Source: Candidatus Phosphitivorax anaerolimi (lineage in GTDB: Bacteria > Desulfobacterota > Desulfomonilia > UBA1062). From it: a DNA stretch of 36,793 nt. Below the pieces are notes generated by a model. The model did no database searches and was not told where the DNA came from. It worked only from the letters and a program-made list of their open reading frames with translations. The stretch is from assembly GCA_001896555.1 (NCBI GenBank), contig MPOS01000020.1, positions 1-36,793 on the forward strand, read 5' to 3'. Positions 8,273 to 16,185 of this stretch are shown here, piece after piece. The number at the start of each line of letters is the position of its first letter. The first letter of the stretch is position 1. The translations under genes were made by a program, and so were the position numbers.

Positions 8273-9924
8273 GCCTCACTCCATTCATCTATCACGCCGG
8301 GCTTTGTCTGCAGCTTGAGCCTCATGTTCTTCCCCGTGGTGCTGAATCCCCGCACGATGTTGAAAACCTGCTCTTCGAGAATGCTGATCTCTCCCTTGTC
8401 GAGGATCCCCAGACGGGAGGCGTTGTCCCTCAAGGCCTGCTCTCCCCGCTTCTTGAGTTCGTTCATGCTCATGGTGGGCGATATCTTTTCGTCCAGGCCC
8501 AGCTCCGGGCAGATCATGCGCTGAAGCTGTGTATCGGCCGTCAGGGTGATCTGCCGGGTGGTCCTGGCAAGGGCCGCGCCCATGGCATTGGCCACCATGG
8601 CGTTGTCCGGCACTGCGCACCTCATATCAAACGATTCTTCAATGAACGGGCTGAGCAGCGCTGCAGGCCCGCCGATGGCCATGACCCGGTCCGGTTTCAC
8701 CACCTCGGGGTGGAGCATCTCGAAAATGGTGTACACCGGATACCGGTTCACCTCGTCGATGAATTCGCCAGCACTCTTGCGGATTACATCGATCATGATC
8801 GAGACGATCCGGCGAGACACCTCGGAGATGTCCTGCCCGAGCTGCCCGGCAATGGGGGCGATGGCGCGCACTGCCTTTTCCCTGTCACCCTTGGAAAACT
8901 GTCCGAGCACAGCCAGGGCGTCCATGGGCGTGGGAGACGGGCCGCCCATGCAGGCGGGCGGGCCGTCCCGGTGAGGACCGACCCTGATATCCTGCCCCGC
9001 AAGGCTGACGCGGGAATCGCCGCCCGCACCTACCGACATGACTTTGATGCCCCGCACCAGGGTCTTGTATCCGCCGATGTCGACCCCCCGAGGCTCAAGG
9101 ACGGGGACGCCCTTTATGAGCACCCCGATATCCGTGGTGGTCCCTCCGATATCCAGCATCAGGGTGGTCGCCTCCAGGTCGTCGCACAGGGCGAGCCCTC
9201 CCATCATGCTCGCCGCAGGACCCGAGAGGATAGTCTCGACCGGATGCCGGTCTGCGGCCGAATCTGAGAAGGTGCCGCCGTCGGCCTTGAGGAAGAACAG
9301 GGGCGAGCGGATACCGAGTTCGGCCAAGGCCTTGCGGACCGACTGCACGAAACGTTTCTGGACCGGCATCACTGCTGTGTTGAAAAAGGTGGTGTGGATG
9401 CGCCTGGGGAAGTTCAGGTTGCCGCTTAGGGTGTGGCCGAGCGAGACGTGCTCGAACTCCTTCTCGATCAGGGAGGATATGCTTGTCTCGTGAGAGGGAT
9501 TCCTCACCGAAAACTTGGATACAACTCCCACGCCGGTTATGCCCTTTTTCTTCAATCCGTCTGCGACCCGGGTGACCTCGGCGGGGTCGATGGGGACATA
9601 CTCCCTCCCACGGTGGTCTATGGCGCCTTTGACCAGATGGAAATCATCGGTAAAGAAATATCGCCTCGGATCGATACCAGGCCCGGCAGACACGATCATG
9701 CCTGCAGGGGCGTATTTTTTCTCGGTAATGGCATTGGTGGAGAGGGTGGTGGACAGCACGGTGCGTCTAATTCCGGCATAATTGATTGAGAGCGCGCCGA
9801 TGGCATCGCGGATGGTCTGGACCAGGTCGTCCCCGGTCACGATCTTGGCTGTTGCGATGATGTTCCTTCCCCTGATGCACACGGCATCGGTGTGCGTGCC
9901 GCCTATGTCTATCCCTACGATCAT
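8269..9924 (-). CDS. Hydantoinase/oxoprolinase family protein (HyuA-like)
   Basis: ASKHA-fold protein of the ATP-dependent hydantoinase/5-oxoprolinase A family. The N-terminal phosphate-binding motif is GIDIGGTHTDAV (residues 4-15). The second actin-like domain has DIGGTTTDIGV in mid-protein, with the FLKADGGTFS and GGPAA blocks typical of the family. At 551 residues it is shorter than full HyuA proteins (about 690) but within the shorter archaeal and anaerobe HyuA-like subgroup. No HyuB partner lies beside it, so activity on hydantoins should not be assumed. The start ATG follows a GAGGTAGGG ribosome-binding region. It is the first gene of the coupled operon with the deacetylase-like and patatin genes. 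Confidence 0.85.
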   Translation of the reverse strand: MIVGIDIGGTHTDAVCIRGRNIIATAKIVTGDDLVQTIRDAIGALSINYAGIRRTVLSTTLSTNAITEKKYAPAGMIVSAGPGIDPRRYFFTDDFHLVKGAIDHRGREYVPIDPAEVTRVADGLKKKGITGVGVVSKFSVRNPSHETSISSLIEKEFEHVSLGHTLSGNLNFPRRIHTTFFNTAVMPVQKRFVQSVRKALAELGIRSPLFFLKADGGTFSDSAADRHPVETILSGPAASMMGGLALCDDLEATTLMLDIGGTTTDIGVLIKGVPVLEPRGVDIGGYKTLVRGIKVMSVGAGGDSRVSLAGQDIRVGPHRDGPPACMGGPSPTPMDALAVLGQFSKGDREKAVRAIAPIAGQLGQDISEVSRRIVSIMIDVIRKSAGEFIDEVNRYPVYTIFEMLHPEVVKPDRVMAIGGPAALLSPFIEESFDMRCAVPDNAMVANAMGAALARTTRQITLTADTQLQRMICPELGLDEKISPTMSMNELKKRGEQALRDNASRLGILDKGEISILEEQVFNIVRGFSTTGKNMRLKLQTKPGVIDEWSEA

Positions 9925-10276
9925 TTCCCTACCTCTTTTCTCTTAGGAGTGCAGCGCCCTATTCCCCTGCTCGTATGATTTCCCGAAACTCTGCACAGGC
10001 CCCCTGCCTCCGGCACTGCTGTTTCTCAATCCAACCCAAGTCCAAGGAATTTCTGCATGGAATTCCATGGATGAAAAAGGGGATGAAATCATGGTGATAC
10101 CTTATCAGTATATGAGAAAAATGGCAATGAGTATGCCCGAAAGAGCCATCATCCCGATGAGCCGTCTACGGTACGTCAAGCTGATTCCTGAGACCTGACC
10201 CCATGATGATGACACTCTTGCCTGAAATAGAGCTATCTGCTAGGACATATGGGGAGAACGACTTTGGAGGGCATAT
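9925..10276. other. 352-bp divergent intergenic region
   Basis: Separates the minus-strand hydantoinase operon from the plus-strand lipoprotein gene. It contains a perfect 14-bp palindrome CATGGAATTCCATG (10056-10069), a candidate 43-codon ORF starting within it, and the segment 10181-10202, whose wording (CTGAGACCTGACCCC) resembles the flanks of REP-type repeats. I recognise no promoter with confidence in either direction. Confidence 0.5.
10067..10198 (+). CDS. Possible small ORF, 43 codons
   Basis: An open frame begins MDEKGDEIMVIPYQYMRKMA and ends with SRLRYVKLIPET before TGA. An internal ATG at 10091 has AGGGG about eight bases upstream and could be the true start (35 residues, seven of them Met). 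The frame is also open upstream of 10067 for more than 40 bases, so it may be a remnant of a longer gene. I recognise no family. It could be chance. Confidence 0.2.
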   Translation: MDEKGDEIMVIPYQYMRKMAMSMPERAIIPMSRLRYVKLIPET

Positions 10277-11455
10277 TTGAGAACGATCATTCCATGGTAT
10301 TTGCTGGCGTTTTTTATCTGGAGCTGCTCATCCTCCGATCCCTCCGTACTCAGTTCTTCCGCCTCAGACAGCAACCCCGTCACCGGGCAGAAGGTGCTGT
10401 TCCAAGTCTGGGGCTTGACCGACAATCCCCCCTTGCGGTATGCTTGGCATGCCGACAGCGGTGAACTTGAAGGGTGGGACGAGGAGCAGCCGTATGCCTA
10501 CTGGATAGCCCCCGATTCCCCTGCCACGTGCTCGGTTACCTGCACGATAACGGACAGTGAAGACAACAGCTCTGTCCAGGTGTTCGAAGTCACGGTGAAA
10601 CCGCGGGAGCTGAAGACCGTTTTCGGCGACGGCACGGTCTCGTGCCTGGAGAAGCAGCGCATCTCCCTGCTCGGAGGGGCGTGGGTGTCCACCCGTGACG
10701 GTCAGATCAGGTATGTATCGTCTTCCACGAACGAGGCATCATCGTGGACCGGCGTGTTCGGGGCCATGTATATCGATCTCTACGGCTCCTCCTATGCCCT
10801 CTGGGGTGCGCCGGTTTCAGGCAACCGGATATCCGTGCAGTCTTCAAGCGGCACAGCCGCCTTGGTCTGCCAGGAGTGTGCGTCCGATGGGACGATTCAC
10901 GATCTCGCCGTGGACGTGCTGGATACCGATCTGCTGTGGATCGCATCCGACTCCGGGCTGCACTGGTACCATTCCAAGTCCGGAAACCACGGGACCTACG
11001 TAGCAGACGCCATAGGCAAGGCCTATGACCTCTTCCCGGGCAAGAGATTTGTGTACGTAGCCGCCGATACGGGCGTCTTCGCCATCGACGGTGTAAGAGA
11101 CGATGAAGACGCTCTGCTGTATCCGGGAGACTCATGCGCAGTGCTGGAGATCATTGGCGACGACGCCACGACCCAGGAAACCGAAGACAGCGACACAGTC
11201 ACAGTCTGGCACATCACCGGCGGGGAAGTGTGCAGGAACGGTCAGGCACTCCCGGACCAGCCCCCCGGCGGCGAAACGGTCTGCAGCCTCAGCATTGATC
11301 TGAAGGGCAACATCTGGTGCGGGAAATACCGGTGGGACGGCGAGTCATGGCAGGTACAGGCCGGGCTCGAAGGCGTGGACGTAGTGAAGTCTGCGGCGAG
11401 CAACGAGGGAATTATCTTTTTCCAGACCTCTTCAGGGGCACTTCTTCGCTGGTGA
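10277..11455 (+). CDS. Lipoprotein with Ig/PKD-like domain and propeller-like C-terminus
   Basis: Starts at TTG, well placed seven bases after GGAGG (10266-10270). The N-terminus is a lipoprotein signal with Cys17 (AFFIWSC), so it is probably anchored in the outer or inner membrane facing the periplasm or surface. Residues about 35-110 resemble a PKD or Ig-like domain: the VTGQKVLFQVWG opening, YAWHADSGEL, the ATCSVTCTITDSEDN strand and the VFEVTVKP end. The remaining 280 residues have repeated beta-strand motifs such as DLLWIASDSGLHWY and GNIWCGKYRWDG, which look like the blades of two-component-regulator-type propellers. The exact function is unknown. Its 3' end overlaps the convergent lipoprotein gene by 24 bases. 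It stands alone downstream of a 352-bp gap. Confidence 0.72.
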   Translation: MRTIIPWYLLAFFIWSCSSSDPSVLSSSASDSNPVTGQKVLFQVWGLTDNPPLRYAWHADSGELEGWDEEQPYAYWIAPDSPATCSVTCTITDSEDNSSVQVFEVTVKPRELKTVFGDGTVSCLEKQRISLLGGAWVSTRDGQIRYVSSSTNEASSWTGVFGAMYIDLYGSSYALWGAPVSGNRISVQSSSGTAALVCQECASDGTIHDLAVDVLDTDLLWIASDSGLHWYHSKSGNHGTYVADAIGKAYDLFPGKRFVYVAADTGVFAIDGVRDDEDALLYPGDSCAVLEIIGDDATTQETEDSDTVTVWHITGGEVCRNGQALPDQPPGGETVCSLSIDLKGNIWCGKYRWDGESWQVQAGLEGVDVVKSAASNEGIIFFQTSSGALLRW

Positions 11456-11995
11456 CGAGGTCCTCTGCGCAATGTCGCGCGCAATGTGCCTGAGCAGGCC
11501 GTTGAGGAGCTCTTCTGGATACGGGGACGGCAGGTACATCCTGCTCAGCCAGGATACATGAAAGGCATCTTTGCCCGAAGACGCCCTCGAAATGCGGAAG
11601 AACCGGGTATGACCGTCAGAGGTGTTGATCACCCGGATGCTCACGCAGACCCTTGACGGCGAGTGGGTCCCTCCGTAGAACAGATACTCCAGCTCTCCCG
11701 ACAGGACATAAGGGGTGTCGACAGTTCCTTTTTCATCGAGTACGATCCTCTGAAACGCCTTTTCCTCCAGGAGATACTCCTTCATCCGCTTCGCCGCGTA
11801 AATCCCCCACTTCGGGTCCTGGGCGTCGAAGGGCAGGATCGTGATCGCGCTCTCGAACGACTCGCCGCTCAAACCCCAGTCGATAGGGGTGACCTCGTCA
11901 AGGTGGCGGTCGGGCTTGACCAGGGCACAGCCCGTGATGAAGAGGCAAACGCTCAAGAGCGTAATCTTTCTGATGGAGCGGCAGGTTTCGGACAC
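11432..11995 (-). CDS. Putative outer-membrane lipoprotein, TolB/CsgG-like fold suspected
   Basis: I choose the GTG at 11995 because GGGAGG lies six bases upstream and it yields an ideal lipoprotein signal: SIRKITLLSVCLFITGC with Cys23. A longer reading from 12022 would bury that site and overlap the previous gene. The mature part has an AITILPFDAQD strand, a helical AAKRMKEYLLEE and a VLSGELEYLFYGG strand, then VSIRVINTSDGHT. This is the strand-helix order seen in TolB-N/CsgG/LpoB-like auxiliary lipoproteins. That fold is an inference; I do not recognise a named family. It is the third gene of a lipoprotein operon, 16 bases after the FlgO-like gene, and its 3' end overlaps a convergent gene. 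Confidence 0.68.
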   Translation of the reverse strand: MSETCRSIRKITLLSVCLFITGCALVKPDRHLDEVTPIDWGLSGESFESAITILPFDAQDPKWGIYAAKRMKEYLLEEKAFQRIVLDEKGTVDTPYVLSGELEYLFYGGTHSPSRVCVSIRVINTSDGHTRFFRISRASSGKDAFHVSWLSRMYLPSPYPEELLNGLLRHIARDIAQRTSSPAKKCP

Positions 11996-12011
11996 CTTAC
12001 ACCTCCCTGTG

Positions 12012-12548
12012 CTATTTTTCATACACTGCTGCCTGTCCCCTGCTCCTCACGAGATTCCCCACCCCTGCCGTCGTTGCAAGGACTACGGTGGCGGAGGCAA
12101 TCACATCATTGTTCATAAAATCAACGGCCCGGGAGGTAATCACGATCTCATCTCCACGGACCAGGTAGGTGCTGGCAATGACCACGTCGGCCTTGAATTG
12201 CTTTCTGATCCTGTCCGCATCTCTGCTCAGGACAATCAGACCGTCCCGGCAGGTGATGTACGGTTCAGGTCTCAGCTGCACGTCGAGCACATTCACCTTC
12301 TCCTCAGCCAGCGCCCCGATGAGAAGCTCCTGGAGCGCAAGTCCGAAGTCGCCGGGTGAAAAACTGACCGCATCTACTGGGGTGCCCACGAGAACGCTGA
12401 TCCCCTGGTAGGAATCCTCGAGCCCTCCTGCTATGCGTGCGGCAATGCGGTCCGCGCATCCTTCAAGGCTTCCGGCATGGCCTGGAAGCATGATGTGGGT
12501 GCAGCCCGAGAGAACGCATGCAGTTGCGAGCACCAGCCATATTCTCAT
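12012..12548 (-). CDS. FlgO-family outer-membrane lipoprotein
   Basis: The start ATG at 12548 overlaps the upstream gene's TGA as ATGA and follows GGAG at six bases. It gives the lipoprotein signal MRIWLVLATACVLSGC. The mature protein matches the FlgO domain layout: an early VGTPVDAVSFSPGDFGLALQELL block, a VNVLDVQLRPE strand, VLSRDADRIRKQFKADVVIASTYLVRGDEIVITSRAVD, and a VIASATVVL strand. FlgO proteins are outer-membrane proteins linked to flagella in Vibrio, but the domain is common in lipoproteins with no flagellar link, and no flagellar genes are in view. It probably works with the two adjacent exported proteins. Confidence 0.75.
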   Translation of the reverse strand: MRIWLVLATACVLSGCTHIMLPGHAGSLEGCADRIAARIAGGLEDSYQGISVLVGTPVDAVSFSPGDFGLALQELLIGALAEEKVNVLDVQLRPEPYITCRDGLIVLSRDADRIRKQFKADVVIASTYLVRGDEIVITSRAVDFMNNDVIASATVVLATTAGVGNLVRSRGQAAVYEK

Positions 12549-13042
12549 GGAGCGCTCCGTATGGTAATGACGGTCGTTGTCCGGTAGCGGTACGAGCACA
12601 AGGCCTGGTTCCACTTTTCAGAGCCGTTGAGAAAACAGGCCTCCCCGGCGGCGATCACCTGTTCTCCCTGGGCCAGCGTCGCCAGAGTGAGAAGGGATTT
12701 CCGGGAAGGGGTCATGACCAGTGTGAGCCGGTAGGCGGTGTCGTCATCCCCGGTGCTCACGGAGAACCCCTTGCGAATCAGGCTCCTCTCGAACATGGAG
12801 GCCACGTATGCCTCTGCAAGCATGGGGGCATGCGGGTGCAGATTGTCGTACCAGACGAGACTGATGCTGTCCGGGCGGATATCCCGCATCACTTGGTCGC
12901 AGAACTCACGGACATCACGCTCCAGCCGGATCATATACCGGTCTTCAGGCCAGATCTGGTCTGAAGGTATCCCTGATTCGGCTGCACAAGCCCCTGTCAT
13001 GAGGAGCATCATGAATAGGAGAATCCACCGTCCCTCAATCAC
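12545..13042 (-). CDS. Hypothetical exported protein or lipoprotein
   Basis: First gene of the three-gene operon, coupled by ATGA to the FlgO-like gene. The start is uncertain: the GTG at 13042 gives a compact signal sequence (VIEGRWILLFMMLLMTGACA), while a TTG at 13108 adds 22 hydrophilic residues. Neither has a clear ribosome-binding site. The Cys in TGAC is not a textbook lipobox, so cleavage after ACA by signal peptidase I is also possible. The mature region has helix-rich DRYMIRLERDVREFCDQVM, then SISLVWYDNLHPHAPMLAEA, FERSLIRKGFSVS and YRLTLVMTPS. That order resembles the neighbouring lipoproteins. No family is recognised. Confidence 0.6.
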   Translation of the reverse strand: MIEGRWILLFMMLLMTGACAAESGIPSDQIWPEDRYMIRLERDVREFCDQVMRDIRPDSISLVWYDNLHPHAPMLAEAYVASMFERSLIRKGFSVSTGDDDTAYRLTLVMTPSRKSLLTLATLAQGEQVIAAGEACFLNGSEKWNQALCSYRYRTTTVITIRSAP

Positions 13043-13192
13043 AGAACAAGGTATCGGGATTACACGGAGAAATCTTGAGGAGTCGGAATGATTATTCCGT
13101 TCGATCAAACCTGGTCGGAATCATCCTCTTGGAGATGGTTCTCCGGGACAGCGCGGCTGCTTGCGAAAGATCTCCGGCAGGATGTCGATTAC

Positions 13193-13648
13193 TTAGGGCC
13201 TAAGCGTTGTCCACAGGTCCTCGTTCACCGCAACCGCTCCCCCGCTTAAGGTTCCTACCCTGCCATCGGAGTCGATTGCAAAGACGAGCGGAGCTCCGCT
13301 CACGTTGTCGACAAAGCCGCCGGCAGGGGCCGCGCTCGCGACAAAAGACATATTGTCTGCCCCGAGATTAACCGTTATCGCATAGTACTCGCTGGGCTCA
13401 TAGACGCCGTCTCCGTCGGGATCAGGAAGCCCTGCGTTGGCGATGAGGTTTGCGATGGTGCCGTACCGCCCGCGTTCGGCCATGTGTTTTTCCTGATAGA
13501 GCGCAACGGTCTGGAGGGCAGTGACAGCCTCGGACCTCTTCGTCCTCTTGACATAACCGGTATATGAAGGAATGGCTACTGCCGCGAGGATACCGACAAT
13601 CACCACAACGATCATGACTTCCATGAGACTAAAACCCTTATTTCCCAT
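13193..13648 (-). CDS. Type IV pilin (PilA/PilE-like prepilin)
   Basis: Major-pilin-like subunit processed by a prepilin peptidase. The start ATG at 13648 follows GGAG at about six bases and gives the short basic leader MGNKG, cleaved before Phe. The mature N-terminus is the classic FSLMEVMIVVVIVGILAAVA with Glu5, then IPSYTGYVKRTKRSEA. The 151-residue precursor fits a type IVa pilin. The C-terminal half has NLIANAGLPDPDGDGVYEPSEYYAI and a closing VNEDLWTTLRP. It has no cysteines, so the usual C-terminal disulfide loop is absent. No pil assembly genes lie in the window. The gene is separated from the lipoprotein operon downstream by about 85 bases. Confidence 0.9.
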   Translation of the reverse strand: MGNKGFSLMEVMIVVVIVGILAAVAIPSYTGYVKRTKRSEAVTALQTVALYQEKHMAERGRYGTIANLIANAGLPDPDGDGVYEPSEYYAITVNLGADNMSFVASAAPAGGFVDNVSGAPLVFAIDSDGRVGTLSGGAVAVNEDLWTTLRP

Positions 13649-13788
13649 AAATGCTCCCGTGAAGGTAGAAGTTATTTTCTTTATCGGCATTTTCCCGGAC
13701 CTGACAAGAACAAAATCTTCTCCATGCTCCCTTCAAGGCCATACCGGGTGTTGACTTCAAAACCGCGACGGGTCTATGCATATCAGCC

Positions 13789-15132
13789 ATGAAAGGGTAT
13801 GTGAAGATCTTCACCTACGGCTGCCAGATGAACGACCTCGACAGCCAGAAAATGTACTCCATGCTCGCACGGGATGGATGGGAGGCGACCGAATCCCTGA
13901 AAAAGGCGGATCTCATCATCCTCAACACCTGCTCGGTACGTCAAAAGGCCTATGAGAAGGCATTGAGCAATATCGGCAGGCTCAGGCCCTACAAGAAGCG
14001 GAAGCCCTCGCTCATCATCGCAATCACCGGATGCATAGCGCAGCAGAAGGGCATGGATATCATCTCGCGGATGCCGCATGTGGACATCGTGCTGGGAACC
14101 CACCAGCTTCACCGCCTCTGCGAGGCGGTCGAGGAAAAACGCGGAGAGAACCGCCAGGTCGTTGACATCCGGTTCAGCGAGTGCATACCCTCGCTCGACA
14201 TCGTGCCCGAAAAGGCGTTCATAGCCCCTGCCCACCGGGCATACATCAACATCATGCAGGGCTGCAACAACTACTGCTCCTACTGCATCGTTCCCTATGT
14301 GCGGGGCAGAGAGATCAGCAGGGATCATGCAGGCATCCTGGAAGAGGTGCGAGGCCATGCAGCCCGCGGGGTGAAGGAGATCTTTCTCCTGGGACAGAAC
14401 GTCAACTCGTACTCGGGCGGAATACGCTTTCCCGAGCTGCTCAGACAAATCGACAGGGTGGATGGGATCGAACGCATCCGCTTTACCACCTCACACCCCA
14501 AGGACATGAGCGACGAGCTCATTACCTGCTTCGGAGAGCTGGAGAAGCTCTGCAACCACGTGCATCTTCCCTTCCAGTCCGGCTCCGACCAGGTGCTTGC
14601 TCTCATGAACAGGCAGTACACCCGTAAATCGTATCTCGAGCTCATCGAGAAGCTCAGAAAGGCACGTCCCGACATGGCCTTCAGCGCCGATGTCATCGTG
14701 GGGTTCCCGGGCGAAACCGAAGATGCATACCGGCAAACGCTGAGCCTGATCCAAGAGGTCAGGTTCGACACGCTCTACTCCTTCCGCTACTCGGTCCGCC
14801 CCGGCACCGGGGCCGCGGCCATGGAGGACGATGTTCCTCCGGAAGAGAAATCCCGGCGCTTGAGCGAGCTGCAGAGTATCCAGCGCGCCATCACCCTGGA
14901 GATCAACCGCTCGCGCGTGGGCACCACCCCGCTGGTGCTCGTAGATGGGGTGAGCCCCCGCAACCCCGGCCAGGTCTATGGGAGGACCACCCAGAACGCG
15001 ATAGTCAACTTTGCGGGGCCGCCGTCGCTCATCTCGGGCATGGTGAGGGTGCGAGTCACCCGGGCAAACCCAAATTCTCTGACCGGCGATATGGAAGCAC
15101 CCGCAGCCGGGCAAGAGGCGCTGTCAGTCTAA
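13789..15132 (+). CDS. miaB: tRNA-2-methylthio-N6-dimethylallyladenosine synthase MiaB
   Basis: Radical-SAM methylthiotransferase that adds the 2-methylthio group to i6A37 of tRNAs reading UNN codons, in the cytoplasm. The N-terminal UPF0004 domain has Cys12, Cys48 and Cys82 for the auxiliary [4Fe-4S] cluster. The radical-SAM motif CNNYCSYC has Cys159, Cys163 and Cys166, followed by VPYVRGREISR. FTTSHPKDMSDEL, HLPFQSGSDQVLALMNRQYT and VGFPGETEDAY are family blocks. A C-terminal TRAM domain binds RNA. The 447-residue length is typical, and the YVPYVRGRE and QSGSD motifs favour MiaB over MtaB or RimO. A weak promoter (TTGACT at 13751, TATGCA at 13775, spacer 18) would give almost no leader. Confidence 0.95.
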   Translation: MKGYVKIFTYGCQMNDLDSQKMYSMLARDGWEATESLKKADLIILNTCSVRQKAYEKALSNIGRLRPYKKRKPSLIIAITGCIAQQKGMDIISRMPHVDIVLGTHQLHRLCEAVEEKRGENRQVVDIRFSECIPSLDIVPEKAFIAPAHRAYINIMQGCNNYCSYCIVPYVRGREISRDHAGILEEVRGHAARGVKEIFLLGQNVNSYSGGIRFPELLRQIDRVDGIERIRFTTSHPKDMSDELITCFGELEKLCNHVHLPFQSGSDQVLALMNRQYTRKSYLELIEKLRKARPDMAFSADVIVGFPGETEDAYRQTLSLIQEVRFDTLYSFRYSVRPGTGAAAMEDDVPPEEKSRRLSELQSIQRAITLEINRSRVGTTPLVLVDGVSPRNPGQVYGRTTQNAIVNFAGPPSLISGMVRVRVTRANPNSLTGDMEAPAAGQEALSV

Positions 15133-15270
15133 AACCCGCAGGGTTCTTTGCTGCGCCGCAGACAGGAAGGGCCCTTCCGGGAGACCGCCCCTTCCTTGCC
15201 GACAGAGAATAAATGCACCTGTGAAATAGACCTGGAACAAACACCGGTGCAGTGCTATGAATCTTAGGTC

Positions 15271-16185
15271 ATGGAAAAGCTGAAAAGATGGCCCACGATC
15301 ATCATATTCATAGCGCTGCAGGTGGCGTGGATCTTCATCGTGGTCATCGGGGTCGTCTGGTATATCAGGAACAACGCAACGGCTTTGGGCCGCCCGATCG
15401 GCACCTGGGACATCGTGATCATGATCGAGGGATCGGTGCTGCTCCTGCTCATCCTTGCCGGCATCTATGTTCTCTTCATCCTCTATCAGAGGCAGCTCAC
15501 CCTCATGCGCACCCAGATGCACTTCATCTCTTCCATCACCCATGCCTTCAAGACCCCTCTTGCCACTATGCAGCTGTATCTTGAGACCATCGAAAAGAGA
15601 GAGCTCCCGGAAGAGACCAAGGACCGGCTCCTCAAGGGCATGCTGGCTGAGAACCAGCGCCTCAAGTCACTGGTGGATAATTTTCTCGCCAGCGCACGTT
15701 TCAGCTACTCGCGCAGGCCCTATGTCTTTGCCCGGACATCCCTGTCCGAGTTCATGGACGATTTTCTGAAGCGGAGCGAGAATCTTCTTAAGGATGTGGA
15801 TGTCCATGTCAATATCCGTGAAGACTCAGACCTCTTCATCGACAAGGGCGCCATGAATTTGGTGTTTTCCAATCTTGCGGAAAATGCTATCCATTATTCT
15901 ACAGATATACTCCGGGTCGACCTGGAGGCATGGCGGGAAGGCTCATGGGCATACATACGATTTTCAGACTATGGAGCCGGCATTCCCAAAGAACGATATC
16001 GGGACATATTCAAAATGTTCCAGCGGCTGCCCGAGGCCATAGCCCTGTGGGGTTCGGGAACAGGAATGGGGCTCTACGTGGTGAAGATGATCATCAAGGC
16101 ACATGGCGGCAGCATCAGGGTGAGTCCATGGCTGAAAGACCAGGGGACTTCGTTTCTCATCCGCCTGCCCGTGGTGAAGCAATGA
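15271..16185 (+). CDS. Sensor histidine kinase, two transmembrane segments
   Basis: Inner-membrane kinase of a two-component pair. Two membrane helices (about residues 9-32 and 48-72) enclose only a 15-residue periplasmic loop, so it probably senses through the membrane or a partner protein. The HisKA domain has the phospho-acceptor His91 in SSITHAFKTPLA, where the usual Glu-Leu after His is Ala-Phe. The ATPase domain shows the N box NLVFSNLAENAIHYS, the G1 box DYGAGIP and the G2 box GSGTGMGLYVV. Its TGA overlaps the ATG of the response regulator as ATGA, indicating coupled translation of a cognate pair. The signal is unknown. Confidence 0.92.
   Translation: MEKLKRWPTIIIFIALQVAWIFIVVIGVVWYIRNNATALGRPIGTWDIVIMIEGSVLLLLILAGIYVLFILYQRQLTLMRTQMHFISSITHAFKTPLATMQLYLETIEKRELPEETKDRLLKGMLAENQRLKSLVDNFLASARFSYSRRPYVFARTSLSEFMDDFLKRSENLLKDVDVHVNIREDSDLFIDKGAMNLVFSNLAENAIHYSTDILRVDLEAWREGSWAYIRFSDYGAGIPKERYRDIFKMFQRLPEAIALWGSGTGMGLYVVKMIIKAHGGSIRVSPWLKDQGTSFLIRLPVVKQ

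Noticed and set aside
15165-15182. GGAAGGGCCCTTCC palindrome after miaB as a terminator
   Set aside because: No T-run and no loop to form a hairpin; a chance palindrome or protein site is as likely.
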